From Bacteroidales bacterium UBA4347 (GTDB lineage Bacteria; Bacteroidota; Bacteroidia; Bacteroidales; P3), in contig DGTB01000194.1 in the NCBI GenBank assembly GCA_002394185.1, positions 767 through 22,443 of the forward strand: a stretch of 21,677 bases of DNA. The letters run 5' to 3'. The position numbers and the translations under genes are program-made. This document shows positions 15,224-21,557 of the stretch, one piece after another; within the stretch, counting starts at the first letter, position 1, and the number at the start of each line of letters is the position of its first letter. The notes beneath the pieces were generated by a model. It was not told the DNA's origin. It worked only from the letters and a program-made list of their open reading frames with translations, and did no database searches.

Positions 15224-15386
15224 CAAACCGAAAGGAATGGTTTGTCGAGAAAGAAGCATTTTATGCTCCTTATTCCTCAGATGTAAAACTGGACACTTTA
15301 CATAAAGAAAACAAGGAATAAAGGAATAGTAAATGCTCCACATTAATGTGTATAGCATAGACAATATACTATACCATCCGTGGAGC
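15224..15386 (+). promoter_or_regulatory. Structured 5' leader with four successive hairpins
   Basis: Directly after the promoter the plus strand contains: CAAACC (15224-15229) with GGTTTG (15239-15244); AGCAT (15255-15259) with ATGCT (15263-15267); ATGTAAA (15281-15287) with TTTACAT (15297-15303); and a two-layer stem of GCTCCAC (15335-15341) with GTGGAGC (15380-15386) enclosing GTATAG (15350-15355) and CTATAC (15369-15374). A further 136 nt lead to the start codon. No known riboswitch class is recognised. It may be a cis-regulatory RNA or give rise to a small RNA. Confidence 0.5.
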
Positions 15387-15522
15387 GACTCATTCAAACC
15401 TTTATTTTGTTTTCAAGGGAGTCCAGCCCTACATCTGAAAATAGGGTCAGAAATGGATGGCTCCACTTTCTTCGTTGATTGGGTATTGCTTGGGTTGAGC
15501 CAGTCCGGGCGGAAAATAATTA

Positions 15523-16092
15523 ATGAATATGAAAACAAAAAGACTATTTTGGATTGCGACGTGTATTTGCTGCATGGCGGTGACTGTGGCCTGCGGAGGC
15601 AGCAAGAAGACGGCTTATTTGGAGAATCCCTGCTCCGATTGCATATCGACAGATGAAATGGTTCGGGCGACCGCTGTACGCGAAAGTATGGACCAGCAGA
15701 TGGCAAAGCAAATGGCTCGCAGCAGTGCCTTGGAGGAGATGGCGTCGAAACTCAGCGTGACCGTCAAGGCCGTCATCGACGACTACTACAATAGTCGCAG
15801 CGTGAACATGAACGAAGAGATGAAACGCCGCTTTGAAGGATTGTCGCGACAGGTAATCGACCAAAGCATCAAAGGATACCGTACTGTCTGCGAGAAATAT
15901 ACCGTCAGCACAAAATCCAATGGAACAGAAGTTTACAAATGCTATTATGGTATTGAATTAGGCAAGGAAAACGTCGCAAAATCACTCTACAAAGGACTTT
16001 CTTCCGATGACAAACTGCGCCTCGACTACGACTATGAAAAATTCAAAGAAGAGTTCAACAACCAATTGAACCGCATGGATCAAAACCGATAA
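15523..16092 (+). CDS. LPP20-like lipoprotein
   Basis: A 189-residue lipoprotein. The signal peptide ends in a lipobox with Cys24 (AVTVAC-GGS). No acidic residues directly follow the cysteine (GGSKK), so the usual Bacteroidota surface-export signal is absent and a periplasm-facing location is more likely. The mature part has the LPP20/FlgP-like features: EMVRATAVRESMDQQMAKQMARSSALEEMASKL (Ala-rich helix around residues 45-77), then a stretch ending in SIKGYRTVCEKYTVSTKSNGTEVYKCYYGIEL. In Vibrio and Campylobacter, FlgP of this family is an outer-membrane lipoprotein of the flagellar motor; here no flagellar gene is near. It is first of four genes, 12 nt before the next. The start could also be the ATG two codons downstream. 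Confidence 0.8.
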   Translation: MNMKTKRLFWIATCICCMAVTVACGGSKKTAYLENPCSDCISTDEMVRATAVRESMDQQMAKQMARSSALEEMASKLSVTVKAVIDDYYNSRSVNMNEEMKRRFEGLSRQVIDQSIKGYRTVCEKYTVSTKSNGTEVYKCYYGIELGKENVAKSLYKGLSSDDKLRLDYDYEKFKEEFNNQLNRMDQNR

Positions 16093-16104
16093 GACACAGC
16101 CGCA

Positions 16105-17193
16105 ATGAGACGAGTGCTATCTATTTGCTTGATGCTAATACCGATGATGGTTTGGGCACAAGGAGAACGTCCTGCGTGGTACGATGTCAACTCGCGTCAA
16201 TTGCTATACCCTTCCTCCGAATACTTTGTTGGATTCGCAAACGGATTTGTCCATAAAGGGGAGAGTATAGAGACGGCTGCAGCGCGAATCAAGAGCGATG
16301 CACAAAGCGACGCCGCTCAAAACATACAGGTGCATGTGAAGAGCGTAACACTTGATGCAGTCCAAAGCGCACAAGAGCGGACTTCAAGTGGATTTAACGA
16401 AGAGATACGGAGTTTCTTCCAACGGCGAACCGAGACGAGTACAAACATGGACATTCCGAATCTGAAATCGGCTGTATGGAGCGATACGAAAACAGGTGAA
16501 GTAGCGGTACTGGTGTACACGAGGCGTCGTGACTTTGTTCGCTACTACGACCGGCAAATCGAATCGCTATTGGGTAAAATGGAGATGGCCATGGAGAGAA
16601 TCCAACAACAGGAACAGCAGGGGGCACAAATAAAAGCCCGTGCCACCGCTGAAGAATCATTGACCATATGCCCACAGGTGGAATACGCCCAGAAAATGAT
16701 GGTTCTCGGTGATGCTGACGCGACGATGGACGATTTGCAAATGCCTCGCTATTCTGGCATAGTTAAACAGCTTGTCTCCGCCATCGAACGTCTTCGACAC
16801 TCGACAGCATTTTTTATTAAAAGTCACGCTGTTGTGGATGGTAAAAATTACAATCTCTTCGAGAAAGAATTATGCGGCCTGCTTGCCGAGAAGGGGTGCC
16901 ACTTCACAGAGGAGCGAGAGAGCGCCGACTGGATTATTGACATCGATGCCACCATCATCAATACCACCCACCGCGAAGGGATGGCCTATTTTGTCTACGT
17001 TGACGGCACAATGACCGTTCATAATGGCAGGACAGGCAAAAATGTCTATAACGACCGCCTGTCGACCCTTGATGCGAACCACTATGACGGCATCAAAGGT
17101 GGAGACTTCAATGTCGAACGAGCCACACGCATTGCCTATCACGAAACAGCGCGCGTCGTCGCCAATGCCATATTAAATTTAGTGCAGGAATAA
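16105..17193 (+). CDS. LPP20/FlgT-like exported protein
   Basis: A 362-residue exported protein with the signal peptide MRRVLSICLMLIPMMVWA before QGERPAWYD. Residues about 19-150 are an LPP20/FlgT-N-like domain: P-A-W-Y start, FVGFANGFVHKGESIETAAARIKSDAQSDAAQNIQVHV (the helix that marks the family), then strands ending in VAVLVYTRRRDFVRYY. About 155-180 is Gln-rich helix. The C-terminal part (about 225-362: KSHAVVDGKNYNLFEKELCGLL, ADWIIDIDATIIN, GTMTVHNGRTGKNVYND, final helix HETARVVANAILNLV) looks like the TolB-N/CsgG-like fold found in FlgT and related envelope proteins. This two-domain order resembles FlgT, the H-ring protein. Similarity is judged by pattern only. It is co-oriented with the lipoprotein before it and the CsgG-like gene after it. 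Confidence 0.72.
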   Translation: MRRVLSICLMLIPMMVWAQGERPAWYDVNSRQLLYPSSEYFVGFANGFVHKGESIETAAARIKSDAQSDAAQNIQVHVKSVTLDAVQSAQERTSSGFNEEIRSFFQRRTETSTNMDIPNLKSAVWSDTKTGEVAVLVYTRRRDFVRYYDRQIESLLGKMEMAMERIQQQEQQGAQIKARATAEESLTICPQVEYAQKMMVLGDADATMDDLQMPRYSGIVKQLVSAIERLRHSTAFFIKSHAVVDGKNYNLFEKELCGLLAEKGCHFTEERESADWIIDIDATIINTTHREGMAYFVYVDGTMTVHNGRTGKNVYNDRLSTLDANHYDGIKGGDFNVERATRIAYHETARVVANAILNLVQE

Positions 17194-17226
17194 ATACAAA
17201 ACCCGAACTATTAATACAATACAACC

Positions 17227-18105
17227 ATGAGAAAAACACTATGCCTCCTCGCCACAATATTTATGGCAATTGCAGTGGAAGCACAGCAGAAAGTAGCCAT
17301 TCTGGAAACCGTCGACAAGGCACAGAACGTCAGCTATGGCGTCAAACTACTGCTTCGCAGCAGCTTAACCTCAGCCATATCGAACACTCCCGGATACGAA
17401 GGCTACGACCGCGTAGATATGGCATCCATTGCCGGAGAACAAGAATTCCAACGAACCGGTAACGTCAGCGACAGCCAAATCAAGCAACTCGGCGTAGCCA
17501 CGGGAGCATCCTATGTATTGGTGGCTGAAGCAGCCCTTTACGACGATCGCAACATCATTATCACAGCCAAGATCCTTGACGTCGAAACTTTCGGTATCAA
17601 AAGCTCCGCCGTACAGGTGTCGGGCACATCGCCCAGGGATATGCAAAGTTCGTGTGCCGACCTTGCCAAACAGCTTCTCAAACCCGAACCTGTTACATCT
17701 GTCGTATCCAAACCCTCACAAAAAGCCGTTCAAAAGCCCACACAACAGGTAAGTCTCCCCACTACATCCATTGTTAGTATGCCGGGAGAAACCAATCCCG
17801 ACCCCCTGGCTACACTTACTGACGGCACAACAGTATACGTTGCCACACAGGACGAAGAAGAAAGATTGAACTACGACGATGCCGTCTCTGCCTGTTCTTG
17901 CAAAGGCGCAGGATGGAGACTGCCTACCGTGGCAGAACTGAAACTATTAGAAAAGAACAAGGGTCGTTACGGAAACCTTGCCACCGCCTATCGTTACTGG
18001 GCCATAGAAGGAGGTATCACCGTCGATATGAGCACCGGTTACAAAGTCAACACAAAGAACTCCGTCAAAGCCAAAGTGCGCTGTGTCAAAGAAGAGAAAC
18101 AATAA
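17227..18105 (+). CDS. CsgG/FlgO-like protein fused to DUF1566 domain
   Basis: A 292-residue exported protein with the signal peptide MRKTLCLLATIFMAIAVEA before QQKVAILE. Residues about 20-155 are a CsgG/FlgO/TolB-N-like domain (KVAILETVD, a helix LLLRSSLTSAIS, YDRVDMASIAGEQEFQRTGNVSDSQIKQLGVATGASYVLVAEA, IIITAKILDVET, final helix DLAKQLL). It has no lipobox and no clear membrane-spanning hairpin, so it is not a curli-type pore. A Pro/Lys/Thr linker (about 155-190) leads to a C-terminal DUF1566/Lcl-type domain (DDAVSACSCKGAGWRLPTVAELKLLEKN, AYRYWAIEGG, KAKVRCVKE). DUF1566 domains have a C-type-lectin-like fold and sit in surface or binding proteins. The fusion suggests an envelope scaffold with a binding head. 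It starts 33 nt after the FlgT-like gene. Confidence 0.75.
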   Translation: MRKTLCLLATIFMAIAVEAQQKVAILETVDKAQNVSYGVKLLLRSSLTSAISNTPGYEGYDRVDMASIAGEQEFQRTGNVSDSQIKQLGVATGASYVLVAEAALYDDRNIIITAKILDVETFGIKSSAVQVSGTSPRDMQSSCADLAKQLLKPEPVTSVVSKPSQKAVQKPTQQVSLPTTSIVSMPGETNPDPLATLTDGTTVYVATQDEEERLNYDDAVSACSCKGAGWRLPTVAELKLLEKNKGRYGNLATAYRYWAIEGGITVDMSTGYKVNTKNSVKAKVRCVKEEKQ

Positions 18106-18162
18106 TCACAAAGAAGAACACCCATTTTTCAACATTATTATTAATCATTAAATTTCAAAAAA

Positions 18163-18723
18163 ATGAAAAAAATTTTATCAATTGCAGCTGTGGCAGCCAT
18201 GATGCTGTTCGCCGGAAAAGCCAACGCGCAGATTACCCTCCATGCAGGATGGCAGAATGCAACCGTCAAATTAGAAGGTATGGGATCCAGCTTGTCTCGC
18301 GACTATAGCGGTTTTTATGCCGGCGCCACTTACGACTACGACCTCGGCATGGCCTCAATCTTCGTCACACCCGGTGCCGAACTCAGCTATTGCACGTATT
18401 CAGAGGAAGGTGAATCAGCCGACCAAATCGACCTTCGTATACGCCTGTGGGGTCGTTGGAATAAAAACCTCACGGAAGACATTGTCTTCGGCGTCTTTGC
18501 CGGCCCGTCCATTAACATCGGTATTGGGGGTGCATTATATAGCGACGCCGAAGACTATCTAAGCAGATTCGATCTCGGCCTGACCTTTGGTGCCCAGATT
18601 CGCTACAACAAAATCGGCATCGAGGGTGGCTATAACCTCGGCTTGCTCAACCGTTATTCTGGTGAAGGCGACGGCACCATCAAGTTTAGTACTCTCTTCT
18701 TTGGACTCAACTACATTCTTTAA
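18163..18723 (+). CDS. Small outer-membrane beta-barrel protein
   Basis: A 186-residue exported protein. The signal peptide MKKILSIAAVAAMMLFAGKANA is followed by QITLHAGWQNA and a run of about eight amphipathic strands with aromatic ends (GFYAGATYDYDLG, IFVTPGAELSYCTYS, DQIDLRIRLWGRWNKN, IVFGVFAGPSINIG, FDLGLTFGAQIRYNK, IGIEGGYNLGLL), ending in TLFFGLNYIL, a standard barrel terminus. It resembles the generic OMP_b-brl/porin-family proteins of Bacteroidota. It stands 57 nt behind the CsgG-like gene, in an A/T-rich spacer without a consensus promoter, and is closed by the terminator at 18847. It is a plausible outer-membrane partner of the three proteins encoded upstream. Confidence 0.85.
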   Translation: MKKILSIAAVAAMMLFAGKANAQITLHAGWQNATVKLEGMGSSLSRDYSGFYAGATYDYDLGMASIFVTPGAELSYCTYSEEGESADQIDLRIRLWGRWNKNLTEDIVFGVFAGPSINIGIGGALYSDAEDYLSRFDLGLTFGAQIRYNKIGIEGGYNLGLLNRYSGEGDGTIKFSTLFFGLNYIL

Positions 18724-18732
18724 AACATAACA

Positions 18733-18840
18733 CTGGGAAACGTAAAACAAATCCGAGAAATGGATATTTTTTCCATTGCACGAATGAACTGATTTACAAA
18801 ATATCGGAATTGTATTTCAAAACCATCATCCGTTTCCCAG
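18733..18840. repeat. 10-bp inverted repeat framing an AT-rich 88-nt segment
   Basis: CTGGGAAACG (18733-18742) and CGTTTCCCAG (18831-18840) are perfect inverted copies just before the terminator. Inside, AATGGA and TCCATT (about 18759-18777) form a smaller hairpin. It may fold as a structured 3' untranslated region, a small RNA, or be a remnant of a miniature element. No direct repeats at the ends were seen. Confidence 0.45.
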
Positions 18841-18846
18841 CATTAG

Positions 18847-18878
18847 CAGGGTGCGCAATATGCGCACCCTGTTTTTTT
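18847..18878 (+). terminator. Intrinsic terminator of the LPP20/CsgG operon
   Basis: CAGGGTGCGCA (18847-18857), loop ATA and TGCGCACCCTG (18861-18871) form a perfect 11-bp GC-rich stem followed by seven T (18872-18878) on the plus strand, a textbook rho-independent terminator. It also separates the operon from the convergent mntP gene. Confidence 0.9.
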
Positions 18879-18904
18879 CCCCTCTGCCCCTTTGATGGTA
18901 AATA

Positions 18905-19540
18905 CTACTGAAAGAACAGATGTTCGATGAGAATCTTGACGCCGAGGCCTATCAGTACAGCGCCGGCGATGATGTTGGCGGTGCGCTCGGGGATGGGAAT
19001 GTTGCGCTTGCCGAGGAAGATGCCCAGCAGGGCTACCAGGAAGGTGACGATGCCGATGACCGTGACCACACCCAAGACTGCATTCATGGGCATGTCCAGC
19101 CCCAGGCCTATGCCCACCGCCAGACCGTCGATGCTGGTGGCGACGCCAAGCATGCTGTAGTTGAGCAGCAAGTAGCGCGAGGAGGAGACTTCTTTCTTCT
19201 CCTCTTCCTTTTTCATGCCGTCGAGAATCATCTTGCCGCCGATGAAGGCCAGCAGTGCGAAGGCCACCCAGTGGTCGACGGCCTCGATGAAGGAGCGCGC
19301 CACGTCGCCGATGAGGGCGCCGAGAAGCGGGAAGGCGAACTGGAAGAAAGCGAGAATGGCCGCCAGCAGCAGACCGCGGTGCCATGACCCCCTCGCCTTA
19401 CCCGCGAGTGAGGTACTCGTGGTGCTCACGCTCGAAGTGCCACCGGCACTTCTCATATCATGGAAAGCCGTTGTGGTGGAGACCACCAGGGTGTCCACAC
19501 AGAGGGCCAAAGCCAATAAAAAAGCTTCTACAAAACTCAT
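18905..19540 (-). CDS. mntP: Manganese efflux pump MntP, with an inserted loop
   Basis: A 211-residue inner-membrane protein with six hydrophobic segments that exports Mn2+. Both family half-motifs are present: ALALCVDTLVVSTTTAF (residues 10-26) and LGVATSIDGLAVGIGLGLDMPM, with the membrane aspartates, plus FIGGKMILDGMKKEEEKKE. Between the first and second segments homologues have a short loop; here about 27 extra residues (27-53, rich in Ser/Thr/Gly) are encoded by a palindrome-rich DNA insert at 19382-19463. The pump core is otherwise complete. The frame is open upstream, but the ATG at 19540 starts directly at the first membrane helix; it lies 5 nt after the ATP-grasp gene's stop, within a repeated 12-mer. 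Confidence 0.9.
   Translation of the reverse strand: MSFVEAFLLALALCVDTLVVSTTTAFHDMRSAGGTSSVSTTSTSLAGKARGSWHRGLLLAAILAFFQFAFPLLGALIGDVARSFIEAVDHWVAFALLAFIGGKMILDGMKKEEEKKEVSSSRYLLLNYSMLGVATSIDGLAVGIGLGLDMPMNAVLGVVTVIGIVTFLVALLGIFLGKRNIPIPERTANIIAGAVLIGLGVKILIEHLFFQ
19382..19463. repeat. Palindromic repeat inserted in-frame in mntP
   Basis: The stretch is bounded by CCATGA (19382-19387) and TCATGG (19458-19463). It contains an 8-bp stem GAAGTGCC/GGCACTTC with a 3-nt loop (19434-19452), CTCGC/GCGAG (19392-19408) and GTGAG/CTCAC (19408-19429). It encodes the extra Ser/Thr-rich loop of MntP. On the coding strand its end, GAGTACC then AAGGCGAGGGGGT then CATGG, matches the element in the neighbouring gene at 19820-19922. 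Confidence 0.65.
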
Positions 19541-19563
19541 AGCTCTTAACACATAACTCTTAA
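19538..19563. repeat. 12-bp repeat at the ATP-grasp/mntP junction
   Basis: CATAGCTCTTAA (19538-19549) and CATAACTCTTAA (19552-19563) differ at one base and are 14 nt apart. On the minus strand the second copy encodes the last residues of the ATP-grasp protein (LRVM), and the first copy provides that gene's stop and the mntP start codon. It is a small tandem duplication at a gene boundary. Confidence 0.6.
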
Positions 19564-20517
19564 CTTCTCGTGCGCCACCATGCCCATGGTGTGACGCACA
19601 TTCATCTCGGCCACATGGATGCTGCCGTCGGCGCAGACCATGAGGTCGATGCCGAGGGGACCGTGGTAGCGGGGCCAGACGTTGGCGACGAGCCACTGCT
19701 CCACCCTGGCACGAACGGGCGCCAGGCCGAAGGTGGCCTCGATACGGTCATCGCTCCAGGCGATGTTCTCCTTGTAGACGCCGCTGCCGGTGCGGAAATA
19801 GGAGTAGCCCATGAAAATCACCCCCTCCCCCCTTGCGGGGTACTCCCCCTTGGAAAGGGGGAGAGCCGTGGTATCCTCCGGCTGCTCCCCTATGATAGGG
19901 GTGCTGGCAGTGCAAAGCACTGACTGAGGGGTACAGATGTATTCCAACGCCACGTCGGCCACGACGTCGCGACGGGGCTCGGCGATGACGCAGCGCTGCG
20001 TGGCGACGGTCTTCAACAGCCAGTTGCGGTCGATGGGCGTCAGCGCGCCGTGCACCCAGCGCAGTCCCCTACCCGCTCCGCTCCAGGGTGCCTTCATCAC
20101 CCAGTGCTCGCGCTGGCGCAGCAAGGACTCCATCTCTTCAATATTATATACAGCATGGCAGTCCGGCTGCAGGGGCAGCACGGTGGAGCGGTGCTGGAGG
20201 TCGCGGACGACGGCCAGCTCGTCGTCGGAGGGCAGGAGGCTTTCGGGGCAGCCGCGCTTGAGCATCTCGTGCTTCACCACGGCATCCCATCCCCAGGCGG
20301 TGACGGTGGTGACGGCAGACCTGAAGGCCTGCCCACCCGACAACAGGGAGGGTAACCGAGGGTCGTAGACACTCATGCACACGGCCTCCGGGTAGAGCGC
20401 CTGCATCAACGAGGCATCGCGACGGGCGAACTCCACGGCCGAGCGCGGCGGAACATAATGAGCACGACCTTTGGCCAGGCAAAGGTCGTGCTCAGGGTTG
20501 AAGATGCAAAGATGCAT
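19546..20517 (-). CDS. ATP-grasp-like protein with inserted loop, function unknown
   Basis: A 323-residue cytoplasmic protein starting MHLCIFNPEHDLCLAKGRAHYVPPRSA. ATP-grasp-like features are HWVMKAPWSGAGRGLRWV near residues 140-158 (nucleotide-binding lysine and Gly-rich loop), ALEYICTP near 190 and GPLGIDLMVCADGSIHVAEMNVRHTMGM near 290-315, with the E-x-N metal-binding pattern. The substrate is unknown. About 35 residues at roughly 198-232 (ending GEYPARGEGV) interrupt the normal run from ALEY to FMGYSYF; they are encoded by the palindromic insert at 19820-19922. The ATG at 20517 is chosen because the conserved-looking N-terminus starts there; the longer frame upstream would run through the repeats and into serA. 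It lies between serA and mntP on the same strand. Confidence 0.75.
   Translation of the reverse strand: MHLCIFNPEHDLCLAKGRAHYVPPRSAVEFARRDASLMQALYPEAVCMSVYDPRLPSLLSGGQAFRSAVTTVTAWGWDAVVKHEMLKRGCPESLLPSDDELAVVRDLQHRSTVLPLQPDCHAVYNIEEMESLLRQREHWVMKAPWSGAGRGLRWVHGALTPIDRNWLLKTVATQRCVIAEPRRDVVADVALEYICTPQSVLCTASTPIIGEQPEDTTALPLSKGEYPARGEGVIFMGYSYFRTGSGVYKENIAWSDDRIEATFGLAPVRARVEQWLVANVWPRYHGPLGIDLMVCADGSIHVAEMNVRHTMGMVAHEKLRVMC
19820..19922. repeat. Palindromic repeat inserted in-frame in the ATP-grasp gene
   Basis: A train of short hairpins: CTCCCCCTT/AAGGGGGAG with a GGA loop (19843-19863), CCCCTA/TAGGGG with a TGA loop (19887-19901) and CAGTGC/GCACTG with an AAA loop (19908-19922), preceded by a C-rich/G-rich pair (about 19829-19840). 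On the coding strand it ends GAGTACC, then AAGG, then GAGGGGGT, like the element in mntP. It adds about 35 residues without breaking the frame. Confidence 0.7.
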
Positions 20518-20520
20518 AAT

Positions 20521-20556
20521 TTTATAGCGACTATAGTATCTATAGTAACTATAATT
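20521..20556. repeat. Four imperfect 9-bp repeats between serA and the ATP-grasp gene
   Basis: Consecutive 9-mers TTTATAGCG, ACTATAGTA, TCTATAGTA and ACTATAATT start at 20521, 20530, 20539 and 20548. They fill the whole spacer between the serA stop and the next ATG, so copy number would change the spacing between the two genes. Confidence 0.6.
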
Positions 20557-21475
20557 ATTTGTTGACCTGGAATTTCTTGTTACCGGTCTTGAAGAAGTCG
20601 GCGATCTGGTTGGCGGCGGCGAGGCCGGCGTTGATGTTGGCTTCCTCGGTCTGGGCACCCATCTTCTTGGGGGTGGCGAAGTAGCGACCCTCGAAGGCCT
20701 TGAAGTCGGCATCGGCATCGGGCATGATGTCGGTGATGTACTTCAGGTCGGTGCGCTCGGCCATCAGCTTGAGCAGTTCGGGCTCGTTGATGACTTCCTT
20801 GCGGGCGGTGTTGACCAGGATACCACCCTTGTGCATCTTGTTGACGAGGGCGTAGTTGATGCTCTGCTTGGTCTCGGCGGTGGCGGGGATGTGCAGGGAG
20901 ACGATGTCGCAAGTCTCGAAGAGAGCTTCCTGGCTGGCGACGGCCTTGGCCATGGCGCTGGAGTTAATCTGCTCGGCGCTCATGAAAGCGTCGTAGGCGT
21001 AGACATCCATGCCGAAGCCCTTGGCGATGCGGGCCACATTGCGTCCCACGTTACCGAAGGCGAGGATACCCAGCTTCTTGCCCATGAGCTCGGAGCCGCT
21101 CTTGCCGTTGTAGAAGTTGCGGACGGCATAGACGAGCAGACCCATGACGAGCTCAGCAACGGCGTTGCTGTTCTGGCCGGGGGTGTTCATGGCGACGATG
21201 CCGCGGGCGGTGCAAGCCTCGAGGTCGAGGTTGTCGTAGCCGGCGCCGGCGCGCACAACGATCTTCAGGTTCTTGGCGTGGTCGATGACCTCTTTGGTCA
21301 CCTTGTCGGAGCGGACGATGAGGGCGTCGGCATCCTCGACGGCCTTGTAGAGGTCGTTCACGTCGGTATATTTCTCAAGGAGGGCAAACTGGTAGCCATT
21401 CTCCTCGACAATCTTCTTGATACCGTCAACAGCCACTTTGGCAAACGGTTTCTCGGTAGCAACTAAAACTTTCAT
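20555..21475 (-). CDS. serA: D-3-phosphoglycerate dehydrogenase (short type)
   Basis: The 306-residue NAD-dependent enzyme oxidises 3-phosphoglycerate to 3-phosphohydroxypyruvate, the first step of serine synthesis. Features: VLVATEKPFAKVAVDGI at the start, VRAGAGYDNLD (substrate-binding arginine, about 75-85), NTPGQNSNAVAELVMGLL, the NAD-binding FGNVGRNVARIAKGFGMDVYAYD and NTARKEVINE. The usual catalytic-histidine motif (TPHxG) is replaced by ATPKKMGAQTEEAN, with Lys270/Lys271, the type III lysine variant described for Entamoeba and related to Bacteroides enzymes. There is no ACT or other C-terminal regulatory domain. I chose the ATG at 21475; the frame continues without a stop to an ATG at 21571, adding 32 residues that coincide with an RNA-like hairpin region, so the longer start is less likely. 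Confidence 0.93.
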   Translation of the reverse strand: MKVLVATEKPFAKVAVDGIKKIVEENGYQFALLEKYTDVNDLYKAVEDADALIVRSDKVTKEVIDHAKNLKIVVRAGAGYDNLDLEACTARGIVAMNTPGQNSNAVAELVMGLLVYAVRNFYNGKSGSELMGKKLGILAFGNVGRNVARIAKGFGMDVYAYDAFMSAEQINSSAMAKAVASQEALFETCDIVSLHIPATAETKQSINYALVNKMHKGGILVNTARKEVINEPELLKLMAERTDLKYITDIMPDADADFKAFEGRYFATPKKMGAQTEEANINAGLAAANQIADFFKTGNKKFQVNK

Positions 21476-21500
21476 CTTGTTGTAAATCTTTATTTCATCG

Positions 21501-21557
21501 GAGAAGACACAGGTAGGCTCCTTGCGGAGTTTCTTCTCAAACCCATGCCTGACGTCA
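21501..21557 (-). promoter_or_regulatory. Hairpin leader upstream of serA
   Basis: On the transcribed strand GAGAAGA (21538-21532) pairs with TCTTCTC (21507-21501) and encloses CTCC-GCAA-GGAG (21529-21518), a stem closed by a GNRA-type tetraloop. The palindrome TGACGTCA lies just before it (21550-21557). The 3' side ends 25 nt before the chosen start codon. This is suggestive of a cis-regulatory RNA, though the same bases also form an open frame joined to serA. Confidence 0.4.

Larger units (their letters stand above)
15034..15522. other. 489-nt divergent AT-rich intergenic region
   Basis: This region lies between the minus-strand sigma gene and the plus-strand LPP20 gene. It holds a 10-bp palindrome (15139-15148), a good plus-strand promoter (15187-15217) and a structured leader (15224 onward), each listed separately. 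A plus-strand frame from 15333 runs into the lipoprotein gene but looks like a chance frame. No minus-strand promoter of the housekeeping type was found for the sigma gene. Confidence 0.8.

Noticed and set aside
15333..15656. 107-codon plus-strand frame overlapping the lipoprotein start
   Set aside because: It runs through the structured leader and then out of frame through the lipoprotein gene. The composition is not protein-like and no motif is seen.
17227..18105. Curli secretion pore CsgG
   Set aside because: There is no lipobox, no membrane-spanning hairpin and no csgA/B/E/F neighbours. Only the CsgG/FlgO-like soluble fold is suggested.
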